A program made the translations under genes and the position numbers. Below are positions 22,465 to 30,232 of a stretch of 35,291 nt of DNA, piece by piece. This DNA is from Phycisphaerales bacterium (GTDB lineage Bacteria; Planctomycetota; Phycisphaerae; Phycisphaerales; SM1A02). Where the stretch lies: the NCBI GenBank assembly GCA_029246705.1, contig JAQWMQ010000025.1, forward strand, positions 1 through 35,291. Reading direction: 5' to 3'. The notes below the pieces were generated by a model. That model saw only the letters and a list, made by a program, of their open reading frames with translations, was not told where the DNA came from and ran no database searches. The stretch's first letter is position 1; the number at the start of each line of letters is the position of its first letter.

Positions 22465-23409
22465 CTAGTCATTGTAATTACGGTTGCTGAAGAGCCCGAC
22501 GTACTCATTCGTGGCATAAATTTGGCAGTCGTTGAACAGGTTGTACCGTGTCGTGCCCGTTCGGTATCCGGTCGTGCCGATGCTTGAATCCAGGATGCTC
22601 TCCAGGAACCCCCCTTCAAACGAGATGCGCCAGACATACGAATCCGGAAGGTACTCGGCCGATGTTTCTTTGATCCGATCATCATTGTCTGCCGGGCAGG
22701 ACAAAAGGAGAAATGACAGATCGAGTTTACTCAGGTCACGCTTGGCACCGAGAAGAAGTGTTGCATTGATGGAAGACACTTGCGGTCGTTCTTCATTGAT
22801 CTCGATGCGCTCCACTACGATCGCTGCGTTGCCGCTTTCTGCTACGGAAACCGCTCCTTCTACGTGTACACCTTGAGCGTCCACGCGTATTACTGCATCA
22901 GGCGTGTTGCGATCTCCCTTTGCGGTACTGATTTGCTCGTCATCCCGAAGCTCAATACCGTTGGGTTTGTCAAAGACACTGACAATCGTGTTCCAGACCA
23001 TCTGATTACCTGCCGCATCGGTCACTTGCGCGAATAGAAAGTAAGGGCCGGGCTCGTCAATGCTGATGGGAGATCCCGATGTGACCGGTATGTCGCCCTC
23101 AGAAATGACAGAAGTCTTATTCGAAGCTTTGGAGATCCACGCCTGAATAGTTGGTGTGCTGTCAAAGTTATCACTGACTTCGATCACTGGAGTGAATGTT
23201 TCGCCAGGTAGAATCGTAATAGTACCTACTGCTATTGGACCCCCTGATGTCGTAAAGAAAAACGAAGCACGGGGTGGAGACTGATCGATAGCTCGAACTA
23301 GCGCGGCGCTTATCGTTCGGTAGTAGAGGGCGAACCAAGTTACGGCGCACAATACAGGCAGCGTGGCTAACAAGAAGATGATGTATGAGCGAACTGTCTT
23401 TGTTGTCAT
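22465..23409 (-). CDS. Membrane-anchored extracytoplasmic protein, unknown function
   Basis: A 314-residue protein I do not recognise. It has one N-terminal membrane helix (about 8-30) and an extracytoplasmic part. Residues 55-150 look like an immunoglobulin/cadherin-type sandwich (PGETFTPVIEVSDNFDSTPTI, GDIPVTSG, GPYFLFAQVTDAAGN), the pattern of Ig-like repeats in bacterial surface proteins. The C-terminal half is a second, unassigned domain with cysteines in LLLSCPAD and LFNDCQIYA. Base composition is clearly more AT-rich than in the flanking genes, which hints at transfer. It follows a small frameshifted gene by 14 bases and is followed by a TM peptide gene. Confidence 0.65.
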   Translation of the reverse strand: MTTKTVRSYIIFLLATLPVLCAVTWFALYYRTISAALVRAIDQSPPRASFFFTTSGGPIAVGTITILPGETFTPVIEVSDNFDSTPTIQAWISKASNKTSVISEGDIPVTSGSPISIDEPGPYFLFAQVTDAAGNQMVWNTIVSVFDKPNGIELRDDEQISTAKGDRNTPDAVIRVDAQGVHVEGAVSVAESGNAAIVVERIEINEERPQVSSINATLLLGAKRDLSKLDLSFLLLSCPADNDDRIKETSAEYLPDSYVWRISFEGGFLESILDSSIGTTGYRTGTTRYNLFNDCQIYATNEYVGLFSNRNYND

Positions 23410-23423
23410 TTTTGGGAAATCAC

Positions 23424-23649
23424 TTAATAGTGAAAGACTCCGTCGTCGGACTCTGAATCATCGCATACCTCGTCATCATTGAGGGTAGCGACGAAGACCC
23501 AATCACCGACCTGCAGCCGTATGGGCGAGATCGTGTGTCCTTCCTCTGACTGCGCAAGCGCAGTGGTGTACCAACAAGTTCCACCAGCAAGTGCGACTGC
23601 AACAACCGCGCCGTGCTGTCACAACAACAGAGTTCGCCTTTTGAGTCAT
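23424..23649 (-). pseudogene. Small exported/membrane protein gene with an apparent frameshift
   Basis: From the ATG at 23649 (with GGGGGA 6 bases upstream) the frame reads MTQKANSVVVTARR and then becomes cysteine/tryptophan-rich and stops early. Shifting by one base near 23605-23615 gives a coherent continuation: a hydrophobic stretch (VVAVALAGGTCWYTTALA), then SPIRLQVGDWVFVATL and an acidic tail ending at TAA 23424-23426, 14 bases before the next gene. That downstream frame has no start codon of its own. Together they make a protein of about 74 residues with an N-terminal membrane helix. It may be a true mutation, a sequencing indel in the GGCGCGG stretch, or recoding. Confidence 0.45.
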
Positions 23650-23676
23650 GTTGTATCCCCCGACGGCCGCTCGCCC

Positions 23677-23769
23677 CTAAGCGGTAGCCGAAGTTAGTAG
23701 TGCCAATCCGTTCATTAGAAATACGTCCTCATTCGTGATCTCTGAAATTATCTGCTGAATTTCGTGCAT
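23677..23769 (-). CDS. Possible 30-residue micro-ORF
   Basis: Begins MHEIQQIISEITNEDVF and ends in ALLTSATA; GGAG lies 6 bases before the ATG. It overlaps the end of the 106-codon ORF upstream and ends 28 bases before the frameshifted gene. It could be a small coupled peptide or the N-terminal remnant of a longer gene. No family is recognised. Confidence 0.25.
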   Translation of the reverse strand: MHEIQQIISEITNEDVFLMNGLALLTSATA

Positions 23770-24068
23770 TTGGTCTCCAGATCAGTTCTGGCCGATCCTT
23801 GCTGAGACGCATCGACGGAAACACGAGACATCTGACTGGGCGTAAGTGTCTTTAAGCATGTTTCTTGCAAGGATCTGTCACCGTGAGGTTCGGCCACCTT
23901 CATGGCACTGATCGATGTGTTTCCGTCATCTCTTGCAGCGTGCAGCGCAACGAGTGCTGAACACATCGACGCTGGCAGTTCATCCCACGATGAAATGTCC
24001 GTATTCAGGTCATCAGACAACAGTCCACGGCGCCCGCTTTGCTGATCACATGAAGAAGACCAGCTCAC
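23748..24068 (-). CDS. Possible hypothetical protein, 106 residues
   Basis: An open frame from a GTG at 24068, hydrophilic, rich in Ser, Asp and Gln, with no membrane segment and no recognisable domain (for example AALHAARDDGNTSISAMKVA-like and SLQETCLKTLTPSQMSRV segments). No clear Shine-Dalgarno precedes it. It is listed because the 23650-24130 stretch has no better gene and the frame lines up with the minus-strand cluster downstream; it may be non-coding. Confidence 0.2.
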   Translation of the reverse strand: MSWSSSCDQQSGRRGLLSDDLNTDISSWDELPASMCSALVALHAARDDGNTSISAMKVAEPHGDRSLQETCLKTLTPSQMSRVSVDASQQGSARTDLETKCTKFSR

Positions 24069-24130
24069 GTCACGCTCGTGTATGAGATGACGGAGATTTC
24101 AATCCCGGGAGGCAGACACGTATCGCATGC

Positions 24131-25921
24131 TCAGGGAATCGTCCAGTTCCCGAGCACGATGCCGATATCGACGCCTCCGACGAACCCGTCACCATCGATG
24201 TCGGCGATGCATTCCTGGGGAGGCTTGGGGCAGGAGCCCCAGCCCGCAAGGACGATGGCGAGATCGGTGCCGCTGACCACGCCATTGCCGTCCAGGTCAC
24301 CGGCGACCGGATCGCCGCCGCCCGAATCGGGATCGATGTGGATCAGCTGGTTCACCGGTACGTTCGAAAGCACATCAACTTCGCCGTTGATCCACTTGAT
24401 CGTGAGTTCGTCGATCAGCTGGGCGTCGCCCAGCCCGAAGTGAAGCATCAGTGGGCCGGAAGCAGAGTAGGAGGGGTTCCCATCCATGTAGCGAACATGC
24501 GTGGTCGATCCGACCCGCGCTTCCACCCGGGTGTTGAAGCCGTTGTTCGGGATCCGGTTCTCGGGATCGCCTCCAAGGGTGACCTGCAGCCAGGATCCGA
24601 GGTTCGGTGAATCGTTTCGATAGAGGTGGACCGAGCCATCGTTGCAGTAGAAGACCAGATCCATGTCCCCGTCCCCATCCATGTCGAAGGAGCCGGATGA
24701 AGTCGACTGGCATGCGAGATCAAGACCGCTTTCCGAGGTGACGTTGTAGTAATTGCCGTTGAGTGAAGTCTTCCGAAGAATTGTTTCGGGTTCATCCCTG
24801 AATTCGACCCGGTTCTGGATGCCGTTGCCGATGACGAAATCCTGGAAACCGTCGTGGTCGAGGTCGACCGCGGAGCAGCTCCATGACCAGCCGCTGTCGT
24901 GAAGGCCGAAACTGGCTGCCATGTTGATGTACTGATGATCCGCGTACTGCATGTACATGGTGTTGCCGTTGAAGTTGGTGGGCTTCTCGTCGAACCAGAT
25001 GCAACCGACGAACCAGTCCAGGGTCCCGTCATGGTTGAAATCCAGAATGGCACTGCCCATTCCCGAACTGTCGATCCCGGTTCCGTTGGCAGGCGTCAGG
25101 TTGGTGAACGTGTTGTCGCCGTCGTTTCGAAAGTAGGCGCTTCTTCCGAAATCAGCGACCCAGACGATGTCAGGATTGAGATCGCCGTCCATGTCGATCA
25201 CGTTCGCGGAAAACCCCTTGGCCTGTCGGACTTCGTCGTGGAAGTCGAGGGTGTGGGTCACGTCGGTGAACGTGTTGTCGCCATCATTCAGGTAGAAGCG
25301 GTTGCCTTCGGCGAAGACCTGCCACGAACCGTAGAGCAGATCGAGCAGGCCATCGGCGTTGAAGTCACCCGCACTCGCGAACGTCGGGTGCTGGACGCTG
25401 CCGGGAGCAACGTTGTTCACCCCTGCGGACGTCGCGACATCCTCGAAACCGGTTCCACCCAGGTTTCTATAGAGTCTGTATCCACCGGGGGAACCACCGG
25501 GGATCGAGGCGTCACCCGCACTTGCCACCGCAAGATCGATCCAGCCGTCATTGTCGAAGTCACCGGCACCGACCCCACAGGAGAAGTGAAGGTCGTCCAG
25601 GCCCCAGGCAGCCGAGACATCGGTGAATGAACCGGTTCCATCGTTCAGGTACAGGGTGTCGTTGGTGCTGCCTATGCCCGAGAAGAACAGGTCAAGTGTC
25701 CCGTTTCCATCGAAGTCGGCGATGCCGATGCCTCCATAGAAGTGCGAGTTGTTGAGCATCTGCTTCGATGGCGTCTCGACGCTGAAGTCGATTCCGGAAG
25801 CATCGGTCACATCAGTGAACTGAAGATCGTCTGCCATCACGCCCACGGAGACGCAAACCATTGTTCCAGCAAGAAGCACGATCACATGTGCAACAGACGA
25901 GCTCGAATCTTTCTCGTTCAT
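24131..25921 (-). CDS. Secreted FG-GAP/VCBS propeller protein with ASPIC/UnbV domain and dockerin-like C-terminus
   Basis: A 596-residue exported protein. The signal peptide is about residues 10-30. Several FG-GAP/VCBS blades with calcium loops follow: IADFDGNGTLDLFF, AGDFDNDGWIDLAV, AGDFNADGLLDLLY, VIDMDGDLNPDIVW, ILDFNHDGTLDWFV, AVDLDHDGFQDFVI, SFDMDGDGDMDLVF. Residues of about 435-525 form an ASPIC/UnbV domain (WLQVTLGG, GFNTRVEARVG, LHFGLGDAQLIDELTIKW, LIHIDP). Two EF-hand loops end the protein (DLDGNGVVSGTDLAIVLAGWG, shown here as two parts; and DIDGDGFVGGVDIGIVLGNW). The architecture fits integrin-like extracellular proteins of planctomycetes. The stop lies next to a lower-GC region; no hairpin terminator is visible. 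Confidence 0.85.
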   Translation of the reverse strand: MNEKDSSSSVAHVIVLLAGTMVCVSVGVMADDLQFTDVTDASGIDFSVETPSKQMLNNSHFYGGIGIADFDGNGTLDLFFSGIGSTNDTLYLNDGTGSFTDVSAAWGLDDLHFSCGVGAGDFDNDGWIDLAVASAGDASIPGGSPGGYRLYRNLGGTGFEDVATSAGVNNVAPGSVQHPTFASAGDFNADGLLDLLYGSWQVFAEGNRFYLNDGDNTFTDVTHTLDFHDEVRQAKGFSANVIDMDGDLNPDIVWVADFGRSAYFRNDGDNTFTNLTPANGTGIDSSGMGSAILDFNHDGTLDWFVGCIWFDEKPTNFNGNTMYMQYADHQYINMAASFGLHDSGWSWSCSAVDLDHDGFQDFVIGNGIQNRVEFRDEPETILRKTSLNGNYYNVTSESGLDLACQSTSSGSFDMDGDGDMDLVFYCNDGSVHLYRNDSPNLGSWLQVTLGGDPENRIPNNGFNTRVEARVGSTTHVRYMDGNPSYSASGPLMLHFGLGDAQLIDELTIKWINGEVDVLSNVPVNQLIHIDPDSGGGDPVAGDLDGNGVVSGTDLAIVLAGWGSCPKPPQECIADIDGDGFVGGVDIGIVLGNWTIP

Positions 25922-25963
25922 TTTGGCGCCAATCTCTTGAGTTCAATCTTCTTGTGCTCTGAC

Positions 25964-26035
25964 CATGCATGTCACTGGGCAGTCATGCATGTACTGCGAG
26001 GTATCAAAAGTAAGCTTGGTCACAATTGCACACAA
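25964..26035 (-). promoter_or_regulatory. Candidate promoter and repeated CATGCATGT motif upstream of the FG-GAP gene
   Basis: On the minus strand a TTGTGT (26030-26035) and TACTTT (26007-26012) pair with a 17-base spacer is a weak sigma-70 candidate. Downstream of it CATGCATGT occurs twice on the plus strand, at 25964-25972 and 25984-25992, exactly 20 bases apart. This part of the leader could be an operator. Confidence 0.3.
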
Positions 26036-26071
26036 GTGATTAGATTTCAAATATTGAATGGGTACCGGCTT

Positions 26072-28069
26072 TCAGGCCCTCTTGACGACAACCATGGTCA
26101 CATCGTCGAGGGGGCGGTCGCTGCACCGGAACAGATTGAGATCCTTGATGATTGCATCTCCGATCATCTGCGCTGATTCATCCGCATGGGACATGATCAC
26201 CGAGCGCAGCCGATCCTTACCGTACAGTTCCTTTTCTGGGTTTGCGGTCTCCCAGATGCCATCGGTTCCGGTCAGCAGGATCGACCCGGGCGGCCCCAGC
26301 AGACTTTCATATTCATCGAACACCTGGTCGCACATGATCCCGAGGGGAATGTGCCCTCCGTTGGGCTCGCTGAAGTTGCGGGTGTTCGAGTTGAACAGAA
26401 GCGGGGGGTCATGCCCGGCACCAGCCCAGCGGAATGACGATCCGTCGGCGGAAACCAGGATCGACATGAAGGTCATGAACTTGCCATCCGGGGTGTCGGC
26501 GACCAGCACGTCATTGACATCCCCAAGCACTTCCCCGAGCGTACCGCCCTGACGCAGGCGGGTTCGCAGGGCTGCTCGAGCCGATGCCATGATCAACGCA
26601 GCGGCAATGCCGTGTCCGGTCACGTCGCCGATGGCTATGAGAACCGACCCATCCTCGACCTGCTCCACGTTGGCGACTTCGGGGAAATCGTAGTAGTCAC
26701 CGCCGGTCTCATCGCAGTAGGTACTGAACGCCGCGATGTCGAGAGACGGATTCACGGGGACATCCGATGGCAGCATGTGCTGCTGGACGTCCATCGCGAC
26801 TTCAAGGGATGATCGAAGTTCGAGTCGCTCCTTGAGACCACGGCACATCGAGTCGAGTCCCTCTGCCAACTCGAGGTATTCTCGCCCACCACTTCCGGAG
26901 AAACGGACATTGAGGTCACCGGCCGCTATCTGCGTGGCGGTCTTTCTGAGTCCGATGATGGGACGAACGATCGTACGGGACAGGAGCAGGCCTGCCAGAC
27001 CGGCGACGACCAGGACGGCCACGCCCCAGTAGATCAAGCGGGACTGCACCTGGTGCACGCCACTCAGGAGATCACCCTCCGGGATCACCGTCACGATTCG
27101 CCAGTTCGGACCCCATTCGACTCCGAGTGACGTCGCATCGACCAGGTAGGACGTGCCATCATGTTCGGTGAAGATCGAGTGGGTGAATCCTGCATCATCG
27201 ATGGTGGTCAGGCTGGGGTCATTCAGGACATCCGCCGCGTGGGACACCATCACGCAGCTCGAATGCTCGGCCCGGACCAGATTGCCGTCCAGGGAGCATG
27301 GCACGTCCGTCGAATCACCGGCAACAAGGTAGCCTTCGGCGTTCATCACGAAGAGGCGTCCGTTTTCACTGACGGTGATCGTGGAGAGATAGCTGGAGAT
27401 CGCATCGACCGTGAAGCCGACATCGGTGACCCCGATCCTCGAGCCGTCTTTTGCGGTCACCAGGGTTGCGTAGCCGGATCCAATCGGATTGGGATCGTCC
27501 CCGCTGCTGGCCCAGGCATAGAGAGGTGTCCACCCGGCTCCCCCGGGACTGTTCATCGCGGTCTTGTGCCACGGACGTTCCTGTGGGTCGTAGGGGTATG
27601 AGCCGATCGGATCCCCGGTGATCCGTCCCGCATCGTCCAGCAACCATTCGTAGCATCTGCCGCTGTCCGAGGAGGCATCGAAGATGGCGGCGATCTTCGT
27701 CCCGTCCGCCCTCCGTTCCACCCAGACCGTATCGGTGTCGGCATTGGAAACAAGGATGGCACTGATGGACGGATATCCCATCAACTCCGTCCAGAGTGAA
27801 GGCACCTCGCCCCTGAGATCGTCGAGGTTGATGCTCCCGATCTCCATCAACTCCCCATTCAACCTGGAAAGCAGGCGTGGCTTGGAGAGATTGCTGCGGA
27901 CTGCGAGGCGTACTCGCTCGGTGGCCTGGTCGAGAACCCTGTCAAGCAGGTCTCGACTGACCCGTTCGGTACCGGTCACGCCCAGTCCACCGAACAGGAA
28001 AGCAATGCCAACGACAAGGCTGAGCAGGAGCAGGGGATAGGTGATGGCTACGGAGAAACGCGAGAGCAT
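26072..28069 (-). CDS. Membrane sensor phosphatase: Cache, HAMP and PP2C (SpoIIE/RsbU) domains
   Basis: A 665-residue inner-membrane protein. Helices at 9-31 and about 347-366 flank an extracytoplasmic dCache domain, recognisable from RPWHKTA and GWTPLYAW (165-186) and GVTDVGFTVDAIS (213-225). A HAMP linker follows (about 366-420: IVRPIIGLRKTATQIAAGDL). The PP2C-type phosphatase domain covers about 425-663, with metal-binding aspartates D458 (GGDYYDF), D482 (GDVTGHG), D603 (GTDGIW) and the LDDVT pair at 655-656. Such proteins sense a small ligand outside and dephosphorylate an anti-sigma-factor antagonist inside. No RsbV/RsbW-like partner is in the window. GGAGG lies 8 bases before the ATG. 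Confidence 0.9.
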   Translation of the reverse strand: MLSRFSVAITYPLLLLSLVVGIAFLFGGLGVTGTERVSRDLLDRVLDQATERVRLAVRSNLSKPRLLSRLNGELMEIGSINLDDLRGEVPSLWTELMGYPSISAILVSNADTDTVWVERRADGTKIAAIFDASSDSGRCYEWLLDDAGRITGDPIGSYPYDPQERPWHKTAMNSPGGAGWTPLYAWASSGDDPNPIGSGYATLVTAKDGSRIGVTDVGFTVDAISSYLSTITVSENGRLFVMNAEGYLVAGDSTDVPCSLDGNLVRAEHSSCVMVSHAADVLNDPSLTTIDDAGFTHSIFTEHDGTSYLVDATSLGVEWGPNWRIVTVIPEGDLLSGVHQVQSRLIYWGVAVLVVAGLAGLLLSRTIVRPIIGLRKTATQIAAGDLNVRFSGSGGREYLELAEGLDSMCRGLKERLELRSSLEVAMDVQQHMLPSDVPVNPSLDIAAFSTYCDETGGDYYDFPEVANVEQVEDGSVLIAIGDVTGHGIAAALIMASARAALRTRLRQGGTLGEVLGDVNDVLVADTPDGKFMTFMSILVSADGSSFRWAGAGHDPPLLFNSNTRNFSEPNGGHIPLGIMCDQVFDEYESLLGPPGSILLTGTDGIWETANPEKELYGKDRLRSVIMSHADESAQMIGDAIIKDLNLFRCSDRPLDDVTMVVVKRA

Positions 28070-28123
28070 GAGTGGGCCTCCGGGTGCGCCACCAATACTA
28101 CCGAGTGGTCGCTTTCGGCGAAC

Positions 28124-28342
28124 TCAGCCACCCTGGGGGCGATGCATCTGGCTACCGACGTTGGAGGCCTTCTGGGAGCCACCGGTCACCGCTCCGAATT
28201 GAGACCGGCCAACCCCGGTCTTCTTTTCGTTCTTTTCGGAGGGGTCGGCATTTCGCGCTTCCTCAAGCTTGGCCTGGACCGTCTTCTTCTTCTTGAAGTC
28301 ACGCATCTTCTTCTTCTGTTGCTGCTTTTTCTTGCTGGCCAT
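28124..28342 (-). CDS. Small lysine-rich protein
   Basis: A 72-residue protein from the ATG at 28342; AAGGAG 6 bases upstream decides this start over the one at 28363. The first 22 residues are almost only Lys, Gln and Ala (ASKKKQQQKKKMRDFKKKK), followed by a helix (VQAKLEEARNAD) and a Gly/Ser/Gln-rich tail ending HRPQGG. Strongly basic, probably disordered and nucleic-acid- or ribosome-associated, but no family is recognised. It lies between the phosphatase gene and the transporter gene on the same strand. Confidence 0.6.
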   Translation of the reverse strand: MASKKKQQQKKKMRDFKKKKTVQAKLEEARNADPSEKNEKKTGVGRSQFGAVTGGSQKASNVGSQMHRPQGG

Positions 28343-28423
28343 GCGGTACTCCTTGGACCTCATTATTCGTGGGTCTGACCACTCTAGCGAGACGTGATCA
28401 TTGATCCAGATGGAAATTCAGTA

Positions 28424-28444
28424 TCGACCGACTCCATCGGTCGA
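28424..28444 (-). terminator. Hairpin downstream of the MATE-like transporter gene
   Basis: TCGACCGA (28424-28431) and TCGGTCGA (28437-28444) form an 8-bp stem around CTCCA, 15 bases after the transporter stop. There is no T-run, so it may be an mRNA-stabilising hairpin rather than an intrinsic terminator. Confidence 0.35.
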
Positions 28445-28458
28445 CACCAGTGAAAAGC

Positions 28459-29781
28459 TCACCCCATGACCCTGAAAATGGCCGTTCGGCACCGATGCCA
28501 CAGCCAGCCGGTCTGGATCAGGTTCCCAATCGTGTAAGCCAACAGCACCGCGATCACGCCGTTTTCCGGTCCGATCAGGACGCCTGCCCAGATCACCAGC
28601 GATGTCACGACGAGAAACAGGGCCACCGACTCGGTGATGAACCGGGTTCGATGCGAATCGACGAGCACGCCTTGATAAAGCGACTGCAGGAAGGTCAGCA
28701 GCGGTATGGGGATCGCGATCCAGAGGGACGCCATGCCCAGCTCGACGAGCTCGGGGTCGAGCCCCATCACCCGACTGAACCAGAAACCCGACAACGGAGT
28801 GAGTGCCACCACGGCCAGGATGATGGTGAAGATCGATCCGACCACCCAGGCGAAGAGCCTCAAGGCGGGGATTTCCTCGCGGTTGCCACAATGGCCGATG
28901 ACGACCTCGTTGTAGGCCACGCCCGCACTGCGACAAAGGAACACCATTCCGCCGACCGGGGCCCATACCGCAAGGGAGATCACGGCATTCGGCATTCGAT
29001 CGATTCCCGCGGTTCCGATGGGTTGCATGGTCAGGACGAGCAAGGGCGTCATGGCCAGCGGTATGTAGAACTTGAGCAGGTCCACGCCACGGACCACCTT
29101 CTCGTCGAAGGGGCCGTCCTTGAGCACGCCACTGATCACCGGACGCGCACGATGGCGGGCATAGACCGCTTCCGAGATCGTCCCGATCGTCAGGGAACTG
29201 GAAGCGACCACGACACCCTCTGCCTCGAAGAGCAGCCAGCCGACGAGCAGAACGCTGACCGTGGTGACGAGCCTCACTCCGGTGCCGATTGCGACCGCAC
29301 TTCGATAGCCGAACCGTATGAGCATTCCCTGGTTCGTCCTGCGATCGGCGATCGCCCAGGTCCAGGGCGTCATGATCATGAGTCCCCTGCGGGCGGGTTC
29401 ACGAACCGCTTCCGGAATGTCCAGGAGCGGAACGACGGCAAGATCGTAGAGAGGCGTGAAAGCGATGATGATGTGGAACATCGTCATGATGAAGGCCAGC
29501 TTCATCATGAAACGCTTGAGGACGGTGAAAGCGGTGGTGTTGGTGCTGAGTGCGGTCGACGCCGCCAGCAACATGATCACCGGAGCCTCGACCATCAGGG
29601 ATATCGGGAAGACCACGCCACCGAAGGCCGCAAGCTGGACCTCCTGGTCGGGCAGTCTCGCCACGACGGCGCTGATCACCGGAAGCTCCACGCCCATCAG
29701 CAGCCAGCTGAGTGCCAATGGCCACCAGGTACCGAGGATCACCACCATATGGCGCAATGGCGTGGGTGTTTTCTCGTTCAA
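28459..29781 (-). CDS. Polytopic membrane transporter, MATE/MOP-superfamily-like
   Basis: A 440-residue inner-membrane protein with about 12 hydrophobic segments. The arrangement, with two similar halves and the LALSWLLMGVELPVISAVVARL and PVGGMVFLCRSAGVAYNEVV regions, resembles MATE and ANK-like members of the MOP flippase superfamily, which export drugs, lipids or small anions by ion antiport. The first codon is TTG at 29781; an ATG 33 bases later (29748) is an equally possible start. No strong Shine-Dalgarno is visible for either. It lies 96 bases downstream of the NHLP-leader-like peptide gene on the same strand, so the two are likely cotranscribed. A general transporter call is safe; the subfamily is not. 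Confidence 0.6.
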   Translation of the reverse strand: MNEKTPTPLRHMVVILGTWWPLALSWLLMGVELPVISAVVARLPDQEVQLAAFGGVVFPISLMVEAPVIMLLAASTALSTNTTAFTVLKRFMMKLAFIMTMFHIIIAFTPLYDLAVVPLLDIPEAVREPARRGLMIMTPWTWAIADRRTNQGMLIRFGYRSAVAIGTGVRLVTTVSVLLVGWLLFEAEGVVVASSSLTIGTISEAVYARHRARPVISGVLKDGPFDEKVVRGVDLLKFYIPLAMTPLLVLTMQPIGTAGIDRMPNAVISLAVWAPVGGMVFLCRSAGVAYNEVVIGHCGNREEIPALRLFAWVVGSIFTIILAVVALTPLSGFWFSRVMGLDPELVELGMASLWIAIPIPLLTFLQSLYQGVLVDSHRTRFITESVALFLVVTSLVIWAGVLIGPENGVIAVLLAYTIGNLIQTGWLWHRCRTAIFRVMG

Positions 29782-29877
29782 TGCAGGGAGTGTCCAGCGG
29801 ACGAAGTGGTCGCGGGTTGAACAGGCCAGGTCTTCATGCAGCGTGGTCTCTGGGTGGGGTCACCGGACCGCTCCGAT

Positions 29878-30117
29878 TCAGCACTCGCTCGCATTGTCGG
29901 CCCGAACGCACAACGACCCCGCGTCTTCGACCGTGATGTGGATGCAGTTGGGAGCATGCATGCAGTCATCCACGGACTTGAACTCGATGTTCGAAGGCAG
30001 GGACAGGCCATGCTTGGAGAGCACCTCCTGCGGAGTGTTCATGAGCGCCTGTCGGGTGGCCTTGTCCTCGCAGACCGCCTTGTAGAGAGCCGTGAATGCA
30101 TTCATGTCCTGGGTCAT
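29878..30117 (-). CDS. NHLP-leader-like small protein, possible RiPP precursor
   Basis: A 79-residue protein from the ATG at 30117, with AGGAG (30124-30128) 6 bases before it; an upstream in-frame ATG at 30285 would overlap the divergent ABC-F gene and is rejected. Residues 8-64 follow the nitrile-hydratase-like leader pattern: a helix with KAVCEDKATRQALMNTPQEV, then LSKHGLSLPSNIEFKSVDD, and the strand CIHITVED. The remainder is short with cysteines C52, C58, C70 and a terminal C79. In NHLP-type RiPPs the segment after the leader is modified and exported. There is no modification enzyme (radical SAM, YcaO, lanthipeptide synthetase) in the window, but a MATE/MOP-like transporter is encoded directly downstream. 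It could also be a stand-alone NHase-alpha-like peptide. Confidence 0.6.
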   Translation of the reverse strand: MTQDMNAFTALYKAVCEDKATRQALMNTPQEVLSKHGLSLPSNIEFKSVDDCMHAPNCIHITVEDAGSLCVRADNASEC

Positions 30118-30232
30118 CGAGGGCTCCTGTGGAATTCGTGGGTGCCTGGAATCACGTACTCTAGAAGATTCGCAGCACTTCGTCCCGATAGGCAAGCTCG
30201 GCAGGTAAGGTGTCCGAACAGATCGTACCCCC

